Shown piece by piece: positions 9,287 to 14,371 of a stretch of 24,133 nucleotides of DNA. Position 1 is the stretch's first letter. Every line of letters begins with the position of its first letter. The translations under genes and the position numbers were made by a program. A model generated the notes under the pieces. The model worked only from the letters and a program-made list of their open reading frames with translations. It did not search any database and was not told the DNA's origin. Source of the stretch: an uncultured Dialister sp. (GTDB taxonomy: Bacteria > Bacillota > Negativicutes > Veillonellales > Dialisteraceae); NCBI GenBank assembly GCA_900545785.1, contig URAA01000008.1, positions 1 to 24,133 of the forward strand. Reading direction: 5' to 3'.

Positions 9287-9313
9287 CAGTATTATTTATT
9301 ATTGTACTGATAG
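9287..9313. promoter_or_regulatory. inverted repeat over the pyc promoter (operator candidate)
   Basis: Arms ATCAGTA (9287-9293) and TACTGAT (9307-9313) are separated by 13 bases. One arm overlaps the -10 box of the pyc promoter and the other lies just past the expected start site, so a bound protein would block initiation. I do not recognise the regulator family from the motif. Confidence 0.45.
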
Positions 9314-9331
9314 TAGATATTTATTTCAATA
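9303..9331 (-). promoter_or_regulatory. pyc promoter
   Basis: TTGAAA (9326-9331), 17-base spacer, TACAAT (9303-9308) on the minus strand. The start site would be near 9296, giving a leader of about 50 bases to the pyc ATG. Confidence 0.7.
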
Positions 9332-9354
9332 GAAAGATATTTTTTATATGAGAT

Positions 9355-9376
9355 CCCGAAAGGGATTTTTATTTTA
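9355..9376 (+). terminator. small plus-strand terminator-like hairpin
   Basis: Stem ATCCC / GGGAT with a GAAA tetraloop (9355-9368) is followed by TTTTATTTT on the plus strand. No plus-strand gene precedes it, so if functional it would stop an antisense transcript from the pyc 5' region. On the minus strand it has no T-run. Confidence 0.35.
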
Positions 9377-9417
9377 AAATCAGCAGCCTTTAAAAATAAA
9401 TGTACGATAAAACGGCC

Positions 9418-9450
9418 ATAAAAAAGTGCCGCCGGCAATCGGGGCAGCAC
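9418..9450 (-). terminator. terminator of the 2-hydroxyacid dehydrogenase gene
   Basis: Arms at 9426-9433 and 9443-9450 (GTGC and GCC pairing with GGC and GCAC around one mismatch) are followed on the minus strand by a T-run at 9418-9425. It begins 15 bases after the dehydrogenase stop codon. Confidence 0.8.
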
Positions 9451-9465
9451 CATTTTTGTATTCAA

Positions 9466-10422
9466 TTATTCTCCCAAAATTGCCTGTCCTTTAGCAATAT
9501 TTTTTCGGATCGTTTCGCAGCATTCGATGAAACGTTTCATTTCATCTTCCGCCAGATTGTATTCCATGACTTTTTCTACGCCGTCTTTGCCGATAACTGC
9601 AGGGACACCGCAAAAGATGCCTTCCTGTCCGTATTCTCCGTCAAGCGGCGCCGAGCAGGGAAGAATTCTCTTTTCATCATGAAGAATCGTGCGGACCAAA
9701 GTCGCTCCTGCGGAAGCGATGCCGTACTCCGTGCATTGCTTGCCCGAATAAGTGACCCAGCCGCCCTTGATCGTTCTTTCCTGAACCTTTTCTTTGTCAA
9801 AACGGAATTTGGGATCGTGTTCCATTTCGGAAAGAGGTTTTCCATAGAAAGATATCTGCGACCACGGGACAATCTGTGCATTTCCGTGTTCACCCATCAT
9901 GAAAGCGGTGAATCCGCGAGCATCCAGTCCGGTTTGCTCGGAAATGGCATGAATCAGACGGGAAGAATCAAGAAGCGTCCCCGTTCCCATTACACGGCCC
10001 TTCGGAAGTCCGCTCTTTTCTTGAATCAGATGAGCTATGACGTCGCAAGGGTTGGTGATACTTACAAAAATACCTTGAAAACCCGCTGCTATGACTTTCG
10101 GTACATAATCCGCCACCTGTCTGACACTGTTTTCCAATTCTCCGTCACGACTTCCGGAAGCGCAGAGAGTAATATCTCCGACGGCATTGACGATGACATC
10201 GCAGTCTTTCAGTCCGCCGTAGTCTGCCGCCTTGTAAATCACATGATTCGGCATATACATTACTGCATCATTTAAATCCTGTACTTCGCTTATCACTTTG
10301 CTTTCCTTCAAGTCGCAAAGCAAAACCTCATCGGCAATTCCCATCATTCCTAAATTAAAAGCCACATGAGCACCTACATGTCCGACACCGACTACGCCGA
10401 CTCTTCTTTTTTGAATTGCCAT
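9466..10422 (-). CDS. L-2-hydroxyacid dehydrogenase, L-lactate / L-2-hydroxyisocaproate dehydrogenase family
   Basis: This 318-residue NAD-dependent enzyme reduces a 2-oxoacid to the L-2-hydroxyacid. The Rossmann GVGHVG loop lies at 12-17, Asp37 after the second strand indicates NAD rather than NADP, and the catalytic set is present: Asp152 and Arg155 in GTGTLLDSSR, His179 in MGEHGN, and Arg92 in the mobile loop. Two features point to the L-2-hydroxyisocaproate branch rather than classical lactate dehydrogenase: GEHGN with Asn instead of GEHGD, and a loop lacking the usual QKPGETR, with SRDGE instead. True substrate (pyruvate or branched-chain oxoacids) cannot be told from sequence. The GGAGG site is 8 bases before the ATG, and a good promoter lies at 10472-10500. 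The gene is monocistronic, ending at its own terminator. Confidence 0.9.
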   Translation of the reverse strand: MAIQKRRVGVVGVGHVGAHVAFNLGMMGIADEVLLCDLKESKVISEVQDLNDAVMYMPNHVIYKAADYGGLKDCDVIVNAVGDITLCASGSRDGELENSVRQVADYVPKVIAAGFQGIFVSITNPCDVIAHLIQEKSGLPKGRVMGTGTLLDSSRLIHAISEQTGLDARGFTAFMMGEHGNAQIVPWSQISFYGKPLSEMEHDPKFRFDKEKVQERTIKGGWVTYSGKQCTEYGIASAGATLVRTILHDEKRILPCSAPLDGEYGQEGIFCGVPAVIGKDGVEKVMEYNLAEDEMKRFIECCETIRKNIAKGQAILGE

Positions 10423-10471
10423 AGTTCATACCTCCGCTTCGGATCAACTACTGTTTTTATGGTTATTGCCT

Positions 10472-10500
10472 ATGATAACACAGATTTTTTTCACTGTAAA
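10472..10500 (-). promoter_or_regulatory. promoter of the 2-hydroxyacid dehydrogenase gene
   Basis: TTTACA (10495-10500), 17-base spacer, TATCAT (10472-10477) on the minus strand. Transcription would start near 10465, about 43 bases before the ATG. A short inverted repeat GTTAT / ATAAC overlaps the -10 region. I do not see a good Rex-type TTGTGA-N6-TCACAA site. Confidence 0.7.
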
Positions 10501-10509
10501 TAAAATCAT

Positions 10510-10638
10510 AAAAAAGAGCGGCTGCCTCCTCTTTTGAAAGCAGCCATACGATTTGTGTACCCGATGGTTCCTATGCCAACCTGTTTTTATATTTCCATAG
10601 TCTCGGCGGATGATGTTAAAATGATAAAAGAGAATCAG
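10510..10638 (-). ncRNA. candidate short transcript / leader RNA upstream of the dehydrogenase gene
   Basis: A promoter candidate at 10645-10674 would start an RNA near 10638 that ends at an intrinsic terminator at 10510-10545, giving about 130 bases. The terminator is GGCTGC / GCAGCC (10540-10545 and 10520-10525) followed by GCTC and six T residues. Within its loop AAAAGAG (10529-10535) can pair with CTCTTTT (10512-10518) and so compete for the T-tract. It matches no riboswitch class I recognise. The 10423-10774 intergenic region otherwise holds only promoters; a 76-codon frame here has no ribosome site and looks spurious. Confidence 0.4.
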
Positions 10639-10644
10639 CCGTCC

Positions 10645-10674
10645 TTTATACATATATATATTCATTTCTTGCAA
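10645..10674 (-). promoter_or_regulatory. candidate promoter for the 130-base transcript
   Basis: TTGCAA (10669-10674), 18-base spacer, TATAAA (10645-10650) on the minus strand. It faces the dehydrogenase gene and lies back to back with the upstream region of the plus-strand macro gene. Confidence 0.45.
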
Positions 10675-10735
10675 AAGCTGATTGCAATAGAATCATTTAG
10701 GAAGGCTTAATGAGTTTATATTTTATGAACCGTGG

Positions 10736-10768
10736 TATAAGTAATAACCTTGTTGTCTCCAAGGAGGT
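10736..10768 (+). promoter_or_regulatory. macro gene upstream region: -10 box and hairpin touching the ribosome site
   Basis: A TATAAG box at 10736-10741 is the best -10 candidate, without a recognisable -35 box. Directly after it CCTTG (10748-10752) can pair with CAAGG (10760-10764), which overlaps the strong ribosome site AAGGAGGTG (10761-10769). Folding would hide the start of that site. A start near 10748 would still include the hairpin. Confidence 0.35.
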
Positions 10769-10774
10769 GTAACA

Positions 10775-11833
10775 ATGCCGTTTGAAATAGTGCTCGGTGA
10801 CATTATCAATATGCAGGCGGATGCCATTGTAACCGCCGCAGACACCGAGGCAACAATCCGCTCTGGTGCAGATGCGGAAATTTATAACAAGGCGGGCCCG
10901 AAATTATCAGAAGCCCGAAAAAAAATCGGCCCTATCGCCGTGGGTCAAACCGCCGTCACTCCTGCGTTTGATCTGAATGCCGAATATATCATCCATGCTG
11001 TCGTTCCCGTCCGGCAGGGCGGCTTACGCAACGAGGAAACATTATTGAGCAGGTGCTACAAGGAAGCCTTGATACTCGCAAAAGAAAATCACTGCGATTC
11101 CATAGCGTTCCCGCTGCTTTCGGCCGAAAACAACGTTTTTTCCAAATCCTTGGCCCTACAAATCGCCATCAGAGAATTTCGTAATTTTTTGATGGAAAAT
11201 GATATGCAGATATACTTGGTTGTGTCCGATCGGGATGATTTTTTGCTGTCAGAAAAACTGTTCCGCTCGGTAGCAGACTATATCGATGAAACTTACGGCA
11301 AAGACAAAACTCTCGATGAATACGGCATCACCGACAAAGAAAATGTCCGTGAAAACGAACTTTTGCAGATTCGCCGTGAAACGAAATATCGGGAGTGCCA
11401 CCCTGAGGAAATCGAACTCCTTTACGACTCTATTGACGCAGGTTCGATTCTGCCTTCGGATATTCAAGATTGGGAATCTCTGTTGGCAGATATTGATGCA
11501 GGCTTTTCAGAAACGCTCCTTCGTCTTATAGACCGAACCGGAAAAACGGATTCTTACATCTATAAAAAAGCCAATATCGACCGAAGGCTGTTCTCAAAAA
11601 TCCGCTCTAATATGGATTACAAGCCGTCCAAAACTACCGCATTGGCATTTGCCATTGCATTGGAACTGGACCTGGATGAGACGAGAGACTTTATCGCCCG
11701 CGCCGGGTTTGCCTTGTCACACAGCAGTAAGTTCGACATCATTGTGGAATACTTTATTCTTCACAAAAACTATGATGTCTTTGAACTGAATGAAGTGTTG
11801 TTTGCTTTTGACCAGCCGCTGATAGGTGCCTAA
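10775..11833 (+). CDS. macro-domain protein with C-terminal XRE-like helical domain; ligand motifs degenerate
   Basis: The 352-residue protein has a macro fold at 1-170 (opening GDIINMQADAIV, middle strand EYIIHAVVPV, then SIAFPLLS) and a helical C-terminal domain at about 235-352 that resembles an XRE-type helix-turn-helix unit (DRTGKTDSYIYKKANI, then a helix repeat to the end). Macro domains usually bind ADP-ribose or related nucleotides through NAAN, a glycine-rich loop and an SSGxxG/Y loop. Here these read TAAD (20-23), TIRSGADAEI and LLSAENNVFS (114-123), so the binding and catalytic residues look lost while the fold and C-terminal domain are kept. The start has an AAGGAGGTG site. It is followed by the vWA gene, 79 bases downstream on the same strand, opposite in direction to all neighbours. 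Its role is unknown; a regulator or scaffold is a guess. Confidence 0.85.
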   Translation: MPFEIVLGDIINMQADAIVTAADTEATIRSGADAEIYNKAGPKLSEARKKIGPIAVGQTAVTPAFDLNAEYIIHAVVPVRQGGLRNEETLLSRCYKEALILAKENHCDSIAFPLLSAENNVFSKSLALQIAIREFRNFLMENDMQIYLVVSDRDDFLLSEKLFRSVADYIDETYGKDKTLDEYGITDKENVRENELLQIRRETKYRECHPEEIELLYDSIDAGSILPSDIQDWESLLADIDAGFSETLLRLIDRTGKTDSYIYKKANIDRRLFSKIRSNMDYKPSKTTALAFAIALELDLDETRDFIARAGFALSHSSKFDIIVEYFILHKNYDVFELNEVLFAFDQPLIGA

Positions 11834-11859
11834 ATGTCGCCTGCCATGCGACCAAACCT

Positions 11860-11903
11860 TCCTTCGCTTTCACTATAATGAAGACACAATCAAACGAAGG
11901 AGG
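11860..11903 (+). promoter_or_regulatory. vWA upstream region: TATAAT box inside an inverted repeat that covers the ribosome site
   Basis: TCCTTCG (11860-11866) is exactly complementary to CGAAGGA (11895-11901), which is the core of the vWA ribosome site CGAAGGAGG. In a transcript read through from the macro gene this would fold and hide the site. A perfect TATAAT lies in the loop (11874-11879), although no good -35 box is visible. An RNA starting there would lack the upstream arm and be freely translated. Confidence 0.45.
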
Positions 11904-11912
11904 GTTTTTGAT

Positions 11913-12554
11913 ATGACAGAATTGGTATTTATCTTGGATCGAAGCGGCTCCATGTCCGGATTGGAGCCCGACACCATCGGAGGCTTTAACTCCATGATCG
12001 AAAAACAGCGAAAGGAACCCGGTAAAGCATTGGTGTCCACGGTACTGTTCGACAACTACTCTGAGGTTATTCATGACCGTATTCCCCTTGAAAAAGTGCC
12101 GAACATGACAGAAGAGGAGTACTTTGTGCGAGGCTGTACCGCTTTGCTTGATGCTGTCGGCGGAGCAATTCACCACATCGGAAACGTTCACAAGTATGCC
12201 CGCAAAGAGGACGTCCCTGAAAAAACCTTATTCATCATTACCACTGACGGTATGGAAAATGCAAGTCACCGTTATACCTACGATAAAGTCCATGCCATGA
12301 TAAAGCGTCAGCGGGAAAAATACGGCTGGGAGTTTCTGTTCTTAGGCGCCAATATTGACGCGGCCGCCGAAGCAAAGCGGTTCGGTATCGATGAATCCAG
12401 AGCGGCAAATTTCCATTGTGATGAAGAAGGCACGGCCCTCAATTATGAGGTCATCGGTGATGCCATCATGACTATGCGCTGCGGAGACGTTCTCTCCGAA
12501 GACTGGAAAGAGCGTATTGATGAAGATTTCAAAAAGAGAGGCGGCAAAAAATAA
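11913..12554 (+). CDS. von Willebrand factor type A domain protein (single domain, cytoplasmic)
   Basis: This 213-residue protein is essentially one vWA domain. The metal-ion-dependent adhesion site is complete: DRSGSM at 9-14 (Asp9, Ser11, Ser13), a threonine in RGCTALLD (Thr76) and aspartate in TTDGMEN (Asp112). There is no signal peptide or membrane segment, so it should act inside the cell, probably as a metal-dependent protein-binding module. I start at ATG 11913, behind AAGGAGGG; an upstream in-frame extension of 29 codons overlaps the macro gene and lacks a ribosome site. Families like this are common in Firmicutes and are often annotated only as VWA domain protein. Pairing with the macro gene suggests a shared process, but neither gene reveals the substrate. 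The pair ends at the terminator at 12659-12703. Confidence 0.9.
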   Translation: MTELVFILDRSGSMSGLEPDTIGGFNSMIEKQRKEPGKALVSTVLFDNYSEVIHDRIPLEKVPNMTEEEYFVRGCTALLDAVGGAIHHIGNVHKYARKEDVPEKTLFIITTDGMENASHRYTYDKVHAMIKRQREKYGWEFLFLGANIDAAAEAKRFGIDESRAANFHCDEEGTALNYEVIGDAIMTMRCGDVLSEDWKERIDEDFKKRGGKK

Positions 12555-12589
12555 TCGGCACTGTCTCGGCTGATATCATCGGCATCCCT

Positions 12590-12636
12590 TAGAAATTTGA
12601 TATGTCCGATGGCGACTCCAAAGCTGAGATCAAAAA
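12590..12636 (+). other. possible relic of a third reading frame after the vWA gene
   Basis: The stretch reads as a stop codon followed by 15 codons ending DGDSKAEIKK and a TAA. It has coding-like composition but no start or ribosome site. It may be a remnant of a decayed gene or simple chance. The rest of 12555-12658 shows nothing recognisable. Confidence 0.15.
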
Positions 12637-12658
12637 GTAAATAAACAAATATGCAAAA

Positions 12659-12703
12659 GGGCTCTGCGGCGACCAATCCTCGGTTACCGCAGAGTCCTTT
12701 CTT
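12659..12703 (+). terminator. terminator of the macro/vWA unit
   Basis: An 11-bp stem GGGCTCTGCGG (12659-12669) pairs with CCGCAGAGTCC (12687-12697), with one G-T wobble, and is followed by TTTCTT. The reverse strand has CCTTTT after the stem, so it may work in both directions. Confidence 0.85.
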
Positions 12704-12740
12704 AAAAAGTATGAACCCTCTTGCCAATAAGCGCTTTAGC

Positions 12741-12794
12741 AAAAAGAAACCGGACTCCGCTTCAATACTCACTGTATCAAAACCGGTGTCCGGT
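12741..12794 (-). terminator. terminator of tRNA-Leu
   Basis: ACCGGAC (12749-12755) pairs with GTCCGGT (12788-12794) across a 32-base loop. The minus-strand product continues into TTCTTTTTGC. It lies just 3' of the encoded CCA end of the tRNA. Confidence 0.7.
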
Positions 12795-12796
12795 CA

Positions 12797-12880
12797 TGGT
12801 GCGAGCGAAGGGACTCGAACCCCCATGCACAAGGCGCAGGATCCTAAATCCTGTGCGTCTGCCAATTCCGCCACGCTCGC
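12797..12880 (-). tRNA. tRNA-Leu, anticodon UAG
   Basis: On the minus strand the acceptor stem GCGAGCG pairs with CGCTCGC, and the 3' ACCA end is encoded. The anticodon stem CAGGA / TCCTG holds the loop TTTAGGA, giving anticodon TAG, which reads CUA and, by wobble, other CUN leucine codons. The T-loop TTCGAGT and a long variable arm, as expected for a class II tRNA, are present. Total length is 84 bases including CCA. It has its own promoter and terminator. Confidence 0.96.
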
Positions 12881-12896
12881 ATAGCAATAATAATTT

Positions 12897-12925
12897 ATTA
12901 TAATTGCCAAATTATATCAGGTCAA
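12897..12925 (-). promoter_or_regulatory. tRNA-Leu promoter
   Basis: TTGACC (12920-12925), 17-base spacer, perfect TATAAT (12897-12902) on the minus strand. The start would be about 10 bases before the tRNA 5' end. It begins directly after the mscL terminator. Confidence 0.88.
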
Positions 12926-12931
12926 GAAAAT

Positions 12932-12958
12932 AAAAAAAGCCTGCTTGAAAAACAGGCT
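12932..12958 (-). terminator. mscL terminator
   Basis: AGCCTG (12938-12943) pairs with CAGGCT (12953-12958) around a 9-base loop; the minus strand continues into seven T residues. It starts 12 bases after the mscL stop codon. Confidence 0.88.
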
Positions 12959-12970
12959 CTTCAGACAACA

Positions 12971-13414
12971 TCAAGCTCCGGATTTTTCCAGTTCTGCCGT
13001 GCAATGAGGGCAGCGGGTTGCATCGTCGGCAATCCCTTCTTTGCAGTACGGGCAAACCCGGGTCGGCGCCGGCGCCGGTTTCGGGAACATTCTGTTCATC
13101 TGGCGGATGGCAAGGAATATCACGAAAGCAATGATCAGGAAATCAATAACGGTATTCAAAAATTGACCGTACGCAATGACAGGCACATTGAGTTCTTTTG
13201 CTTCTGCCAAGGTGGTTACCGGCACGTTTCCGAGATTGATGAAAAGATTGGAAAAATCCATACCTCCCATAGCCATACCGATCGGCGGCATAATAACATT
13301 TTCCACCAAAGACGAAACAATTTTCCCGAAAGCTCCGCCGATGATGACACCGACTGCCATGTCAATCACATTACCGCGGACGGCAAATTCTTTAAATTCT
13401 TTCATCATACCCAT
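12971..13414 (-). CDS. mscL: large-conductance mechanosensitive channel MscL with C-terminal zinc ribbon
   Basis: MscL is a homopentameric inner-membrane channel that opens at high membrane tension and relieves osmotic shock. The N-terminal part is standard: MMKEFKEFAVRGNVIDMAVGVIIGGAFGK with the first transmembrane helix, then IMPPIG, an external loop, and the second helix (about 83-103). After a proline linker PKPAPAP (111-117) the protein ends in a four-cysteine zinc ribbon, CPYC (121-124) and CPHC (135-138), where many family members have only a short cytoplasmic helical bundle. The length is 147 residues. The ATG at 13414 has an AAGGAG site. A weak promoter candidate (TTTAAA, 17 bases, TATACT) lies upstream. 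The gene is monocistronic. Confidence 0.95.
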   Translation of the reverse strand: MGMMKEFKEFAVRGNVIDMAVGVIIGGAFGKIVSSLVENVIMPPIGMAMGGMDFSNLFINLGNVPVTTLAEAKELNVPVIAYGQFLNTVIDFLIIAFVIFLAIRQMNRMFPKPAPAPTRVCPYCKEGIADDATRCPHCTAELEKSGA

Positions 13415-13564
13415 ATTTTTTCTCCTTCTGATTTGTAAATATTAAATAATTCTTTTGGTAGTATACCATACTCTTTTATATATTTAAATATATAAATATA
13501 GAATTCGAAAAAATTTTTGTCATTTTGATACCTCTTAATTGTTAATTTTTATTAGGTTATAAAT

Positions 13565-13593
13565 TTGACAATCACTCTATGGGGGTATATAAT
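13565..13593 (+). promoter_or_regulatory. perfect consensus promoter for a candidate small RNA
   Basis: TTGACA (13565-13570), 17-base spacer, TATAAT (13588-13593) on the plus strand: both boxes match the sigma-70 consensus fully. No protein-coding gene lies downstream on this strand. Confidence 0.85.
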
Positions 13594-13599
13594 GAAATT

Positions 13600-13692
13600 G
13601 TAAATAGAAGAAAGATCTCGGCCTTGATCTTTCTGCTCATTGTCACTTTTATAACATCTCCATGTGAAAGCCCCCACTGCAGGGGCTTTTGC
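13600..13692 (+). ncRNA. candidate small RNA of about 90 bases
   Basis: The RNA would start near 13600, about 7 bases after the TATAAT box. It first forms a perfect 9-bp hairpin, AGAAAGATC (13609-13617) with GATCTTTCT (13626-13634), then about 30 unpaired bases, then an 8-bp hairpin, AAAGCCCC (13667-13674) with GGGGCTTT (13682-13689), ending in TTTTGC. The last hairpin is terminator-like, though its T-tract is short. No open frame with a ribosome site is visible inside. It lies in the 357-base gap between mscL and the next minus-strand frame, with no plus-strand gene to lead into, so an independent regulatory RNA fits better than a riboswitch. I do not recognise a known RNA family. Confidence 0.6.
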
Positions 13693-13771
13693 TATATCCG
13701 GATAAAATAGAAACACCGCAAAAAAGCAATAAAAAAGAATAATAAGAACTTTGCTTATTATCCTTTCCGAA

Positions 13772-14023
13772 TTATTTTATATTTTTATCATAAAGAGACG
13801 TCGTAAACAATGTATGTAATGCCGTTCCTTCGTGGCGGACGATGATCCCCATCGGATCTGTCGCTTCTTTGACCTCTAACATGAAATACATCTTTTGAAC
13901 CATTTTGTCCCAAAAAGATTGTTTTTCTTTTTTCAGTAAGAATCTGTCTGAAAGCCTTCCCTTTTTTTCACAGACAATCCTGCTGTCTTCCGATCTCATT
14001 TCAATCCGCAAATTTTTCATCAT
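13772..14023 (-). CDS. hypothetical protein, 83 residues
   Basis: I do not recognise this protein. It is a lysine- and arginine-rich soluble protein with no signal peptide, membrane segment or cysteine cluster (a single Cys near residue 18). It could contain short strands at the start (LRIEMRSEDSRIVCEKK) and near the end (GIIVRHEGTALHTLF). Support is modest: no competing gene on either strand and a protein-like composition. Its ATG lacks a close ribosome site, since a GGAGGAAAG lies too far upstream. It begins by overlapping the stop codon of an upstream short frame (ATGA), which suggests translational coupling. A stop codon six codons upstream in its own frame fixes the start. Confidence 0.5.
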   Translation of the reverse strand: MMKNLRIEMRSEDSRIVCEKKGRLSDRFLLKKEKQSFWDKMVQKMYFMLEVKEATDPMGIIVRHEGTALHTLFTTSLYDKNIK

Positions 14024-14157
14024 TGCACCCGATTCACTCTATAAATAAGTCTTTCCTCCATCATGATCCTTCCGCTCCCGCTTTCCCTGCCGAGAGCGAC
14101 GGACTCATAAAAAAGACGATTGCATAAAGGATTTTTTCCTTTTTTCTTTATCATCAT
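14020..14157 (-). CDS. possible 45-codon small ORF coupled to the 83-residue protein
   Basis: A frame from ATG 14157 to TGA 14020 encodes 45 residues, opening MMIKKKGKNP and ending ERLIYRVNRVQ. Its stop overlaps the ATG of the next gene. A GGGTGGG stretch upstream is a poor ribosome site. A promoter candidate (14156-14185) has its -10 box touching this ATG, so a transcript from it would start inside the frame. In that case only shorter frames could be read: 6-, 15- and 14-codon frames, each overlapping the next by ATGA. Whether any is translated is unclear. Confidence 0.25.
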   Translation of the reverse strand: MMIKKKGKNPLCNRLFYESVALGRESGSGRIMMEERLIYRVNRVQ

Positions 14158-14185
14158 TATACCCACCCGGGTATCTTGTCATCAA
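14156..14185 (-). promoter_or_regulatory. candidate promoter for the small-ORF region
   Basis: TTGATG (14180-14185), 18-base spacer, perfect TATAAT (14156-14161) on the minus strand. The spacer holds an inverted repeat ATACCC / GGGTAT (4-base centre) directly before the -10 box. The start would be near 14149. Confidence 0.5.
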
Positions 14186-14220
14186 GAATCAAATACAGAC
14201 TTATGTAAGATAACGAACAA

Positions 14221-14239
14221 AATATACAATTTGTATATT
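14221..14239. repeat. 19-bp palindrome between yebC and the small-ORF promoter
   Basis: Arms AATATACAA (14221-14229) and TTGTATATT (14231-14239) flank a single T. It lies about 35 bases upstream of the small-ORF promoter -35 box and about 60 bases beyond the yebC terminator. It is an operator candidate; no regulator can be named. Apart from this and the promoter I see nothing else in 14158-14301. Confidence 0.4.
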
Positions 14240-14301
14240 CTCACGGAAATTTCAAAGATATACAAAACAGGATGTCTTTACATACATTTCTTTTCCCATA
14301 T

Positions 14302-14345
14302 AAAAATCCTCTTTGGCCGAAAAGTCGGTAAAGAGGATTTTATTT
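14302..14345 (-). terminator. terminator closing the ylxM-yebC operon (bidirectional)
   Basis: A 12-bp stem, AAAATCCTCTTT (14303-14314) with AAAGAGGATTTT (14330-14341), encloses an inner CCGA / TCGG pairing. T-runs follow on both strands. It starts about 27 bases after the yebC stop codon. Confidence 0.92.
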
Positions 14346-14371
14346 TGCTTTGAAAAGCTGTTTATATTTAT

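Noticed and set aside
10423..10510. Rex redox-repressor site at the dehydrogenase promoter
   Set aside because: The short repeats present do not match TTGTGA-N6-TCACAA.
10512..10545. H-type pseudoknot from the two competing stems upstream of the dehydrogenase gene
   Set aside because: Only one base would have to span a 6-bp stem, which is sterically too short; alternative rather than simultaneous folding is more likely.
10444..10674. 76-codon minus-strand frame upstream of the dehydrogenase gene
   Set aside because: No ribosome site, and it runs through an intrinsic terminator and the dehydrogenase promoter.
12651..12903. Plus-strand frames across the tRNA-Leu gene
   Set aside because: They read through two terminators and the reverse complement of the tRNA.
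13477..13494. 18-bp perfect AT-only palindrome upstream of mscL
   Set aside because: It consists only of A and T in a very AT-rich stretch, so chance is a sufficient explanation.
14120..14353. 77-codon plus-strand frame
   Set aside because: It crosses the yebC terminator, has no ribosome site and opposes the small-ORF region.
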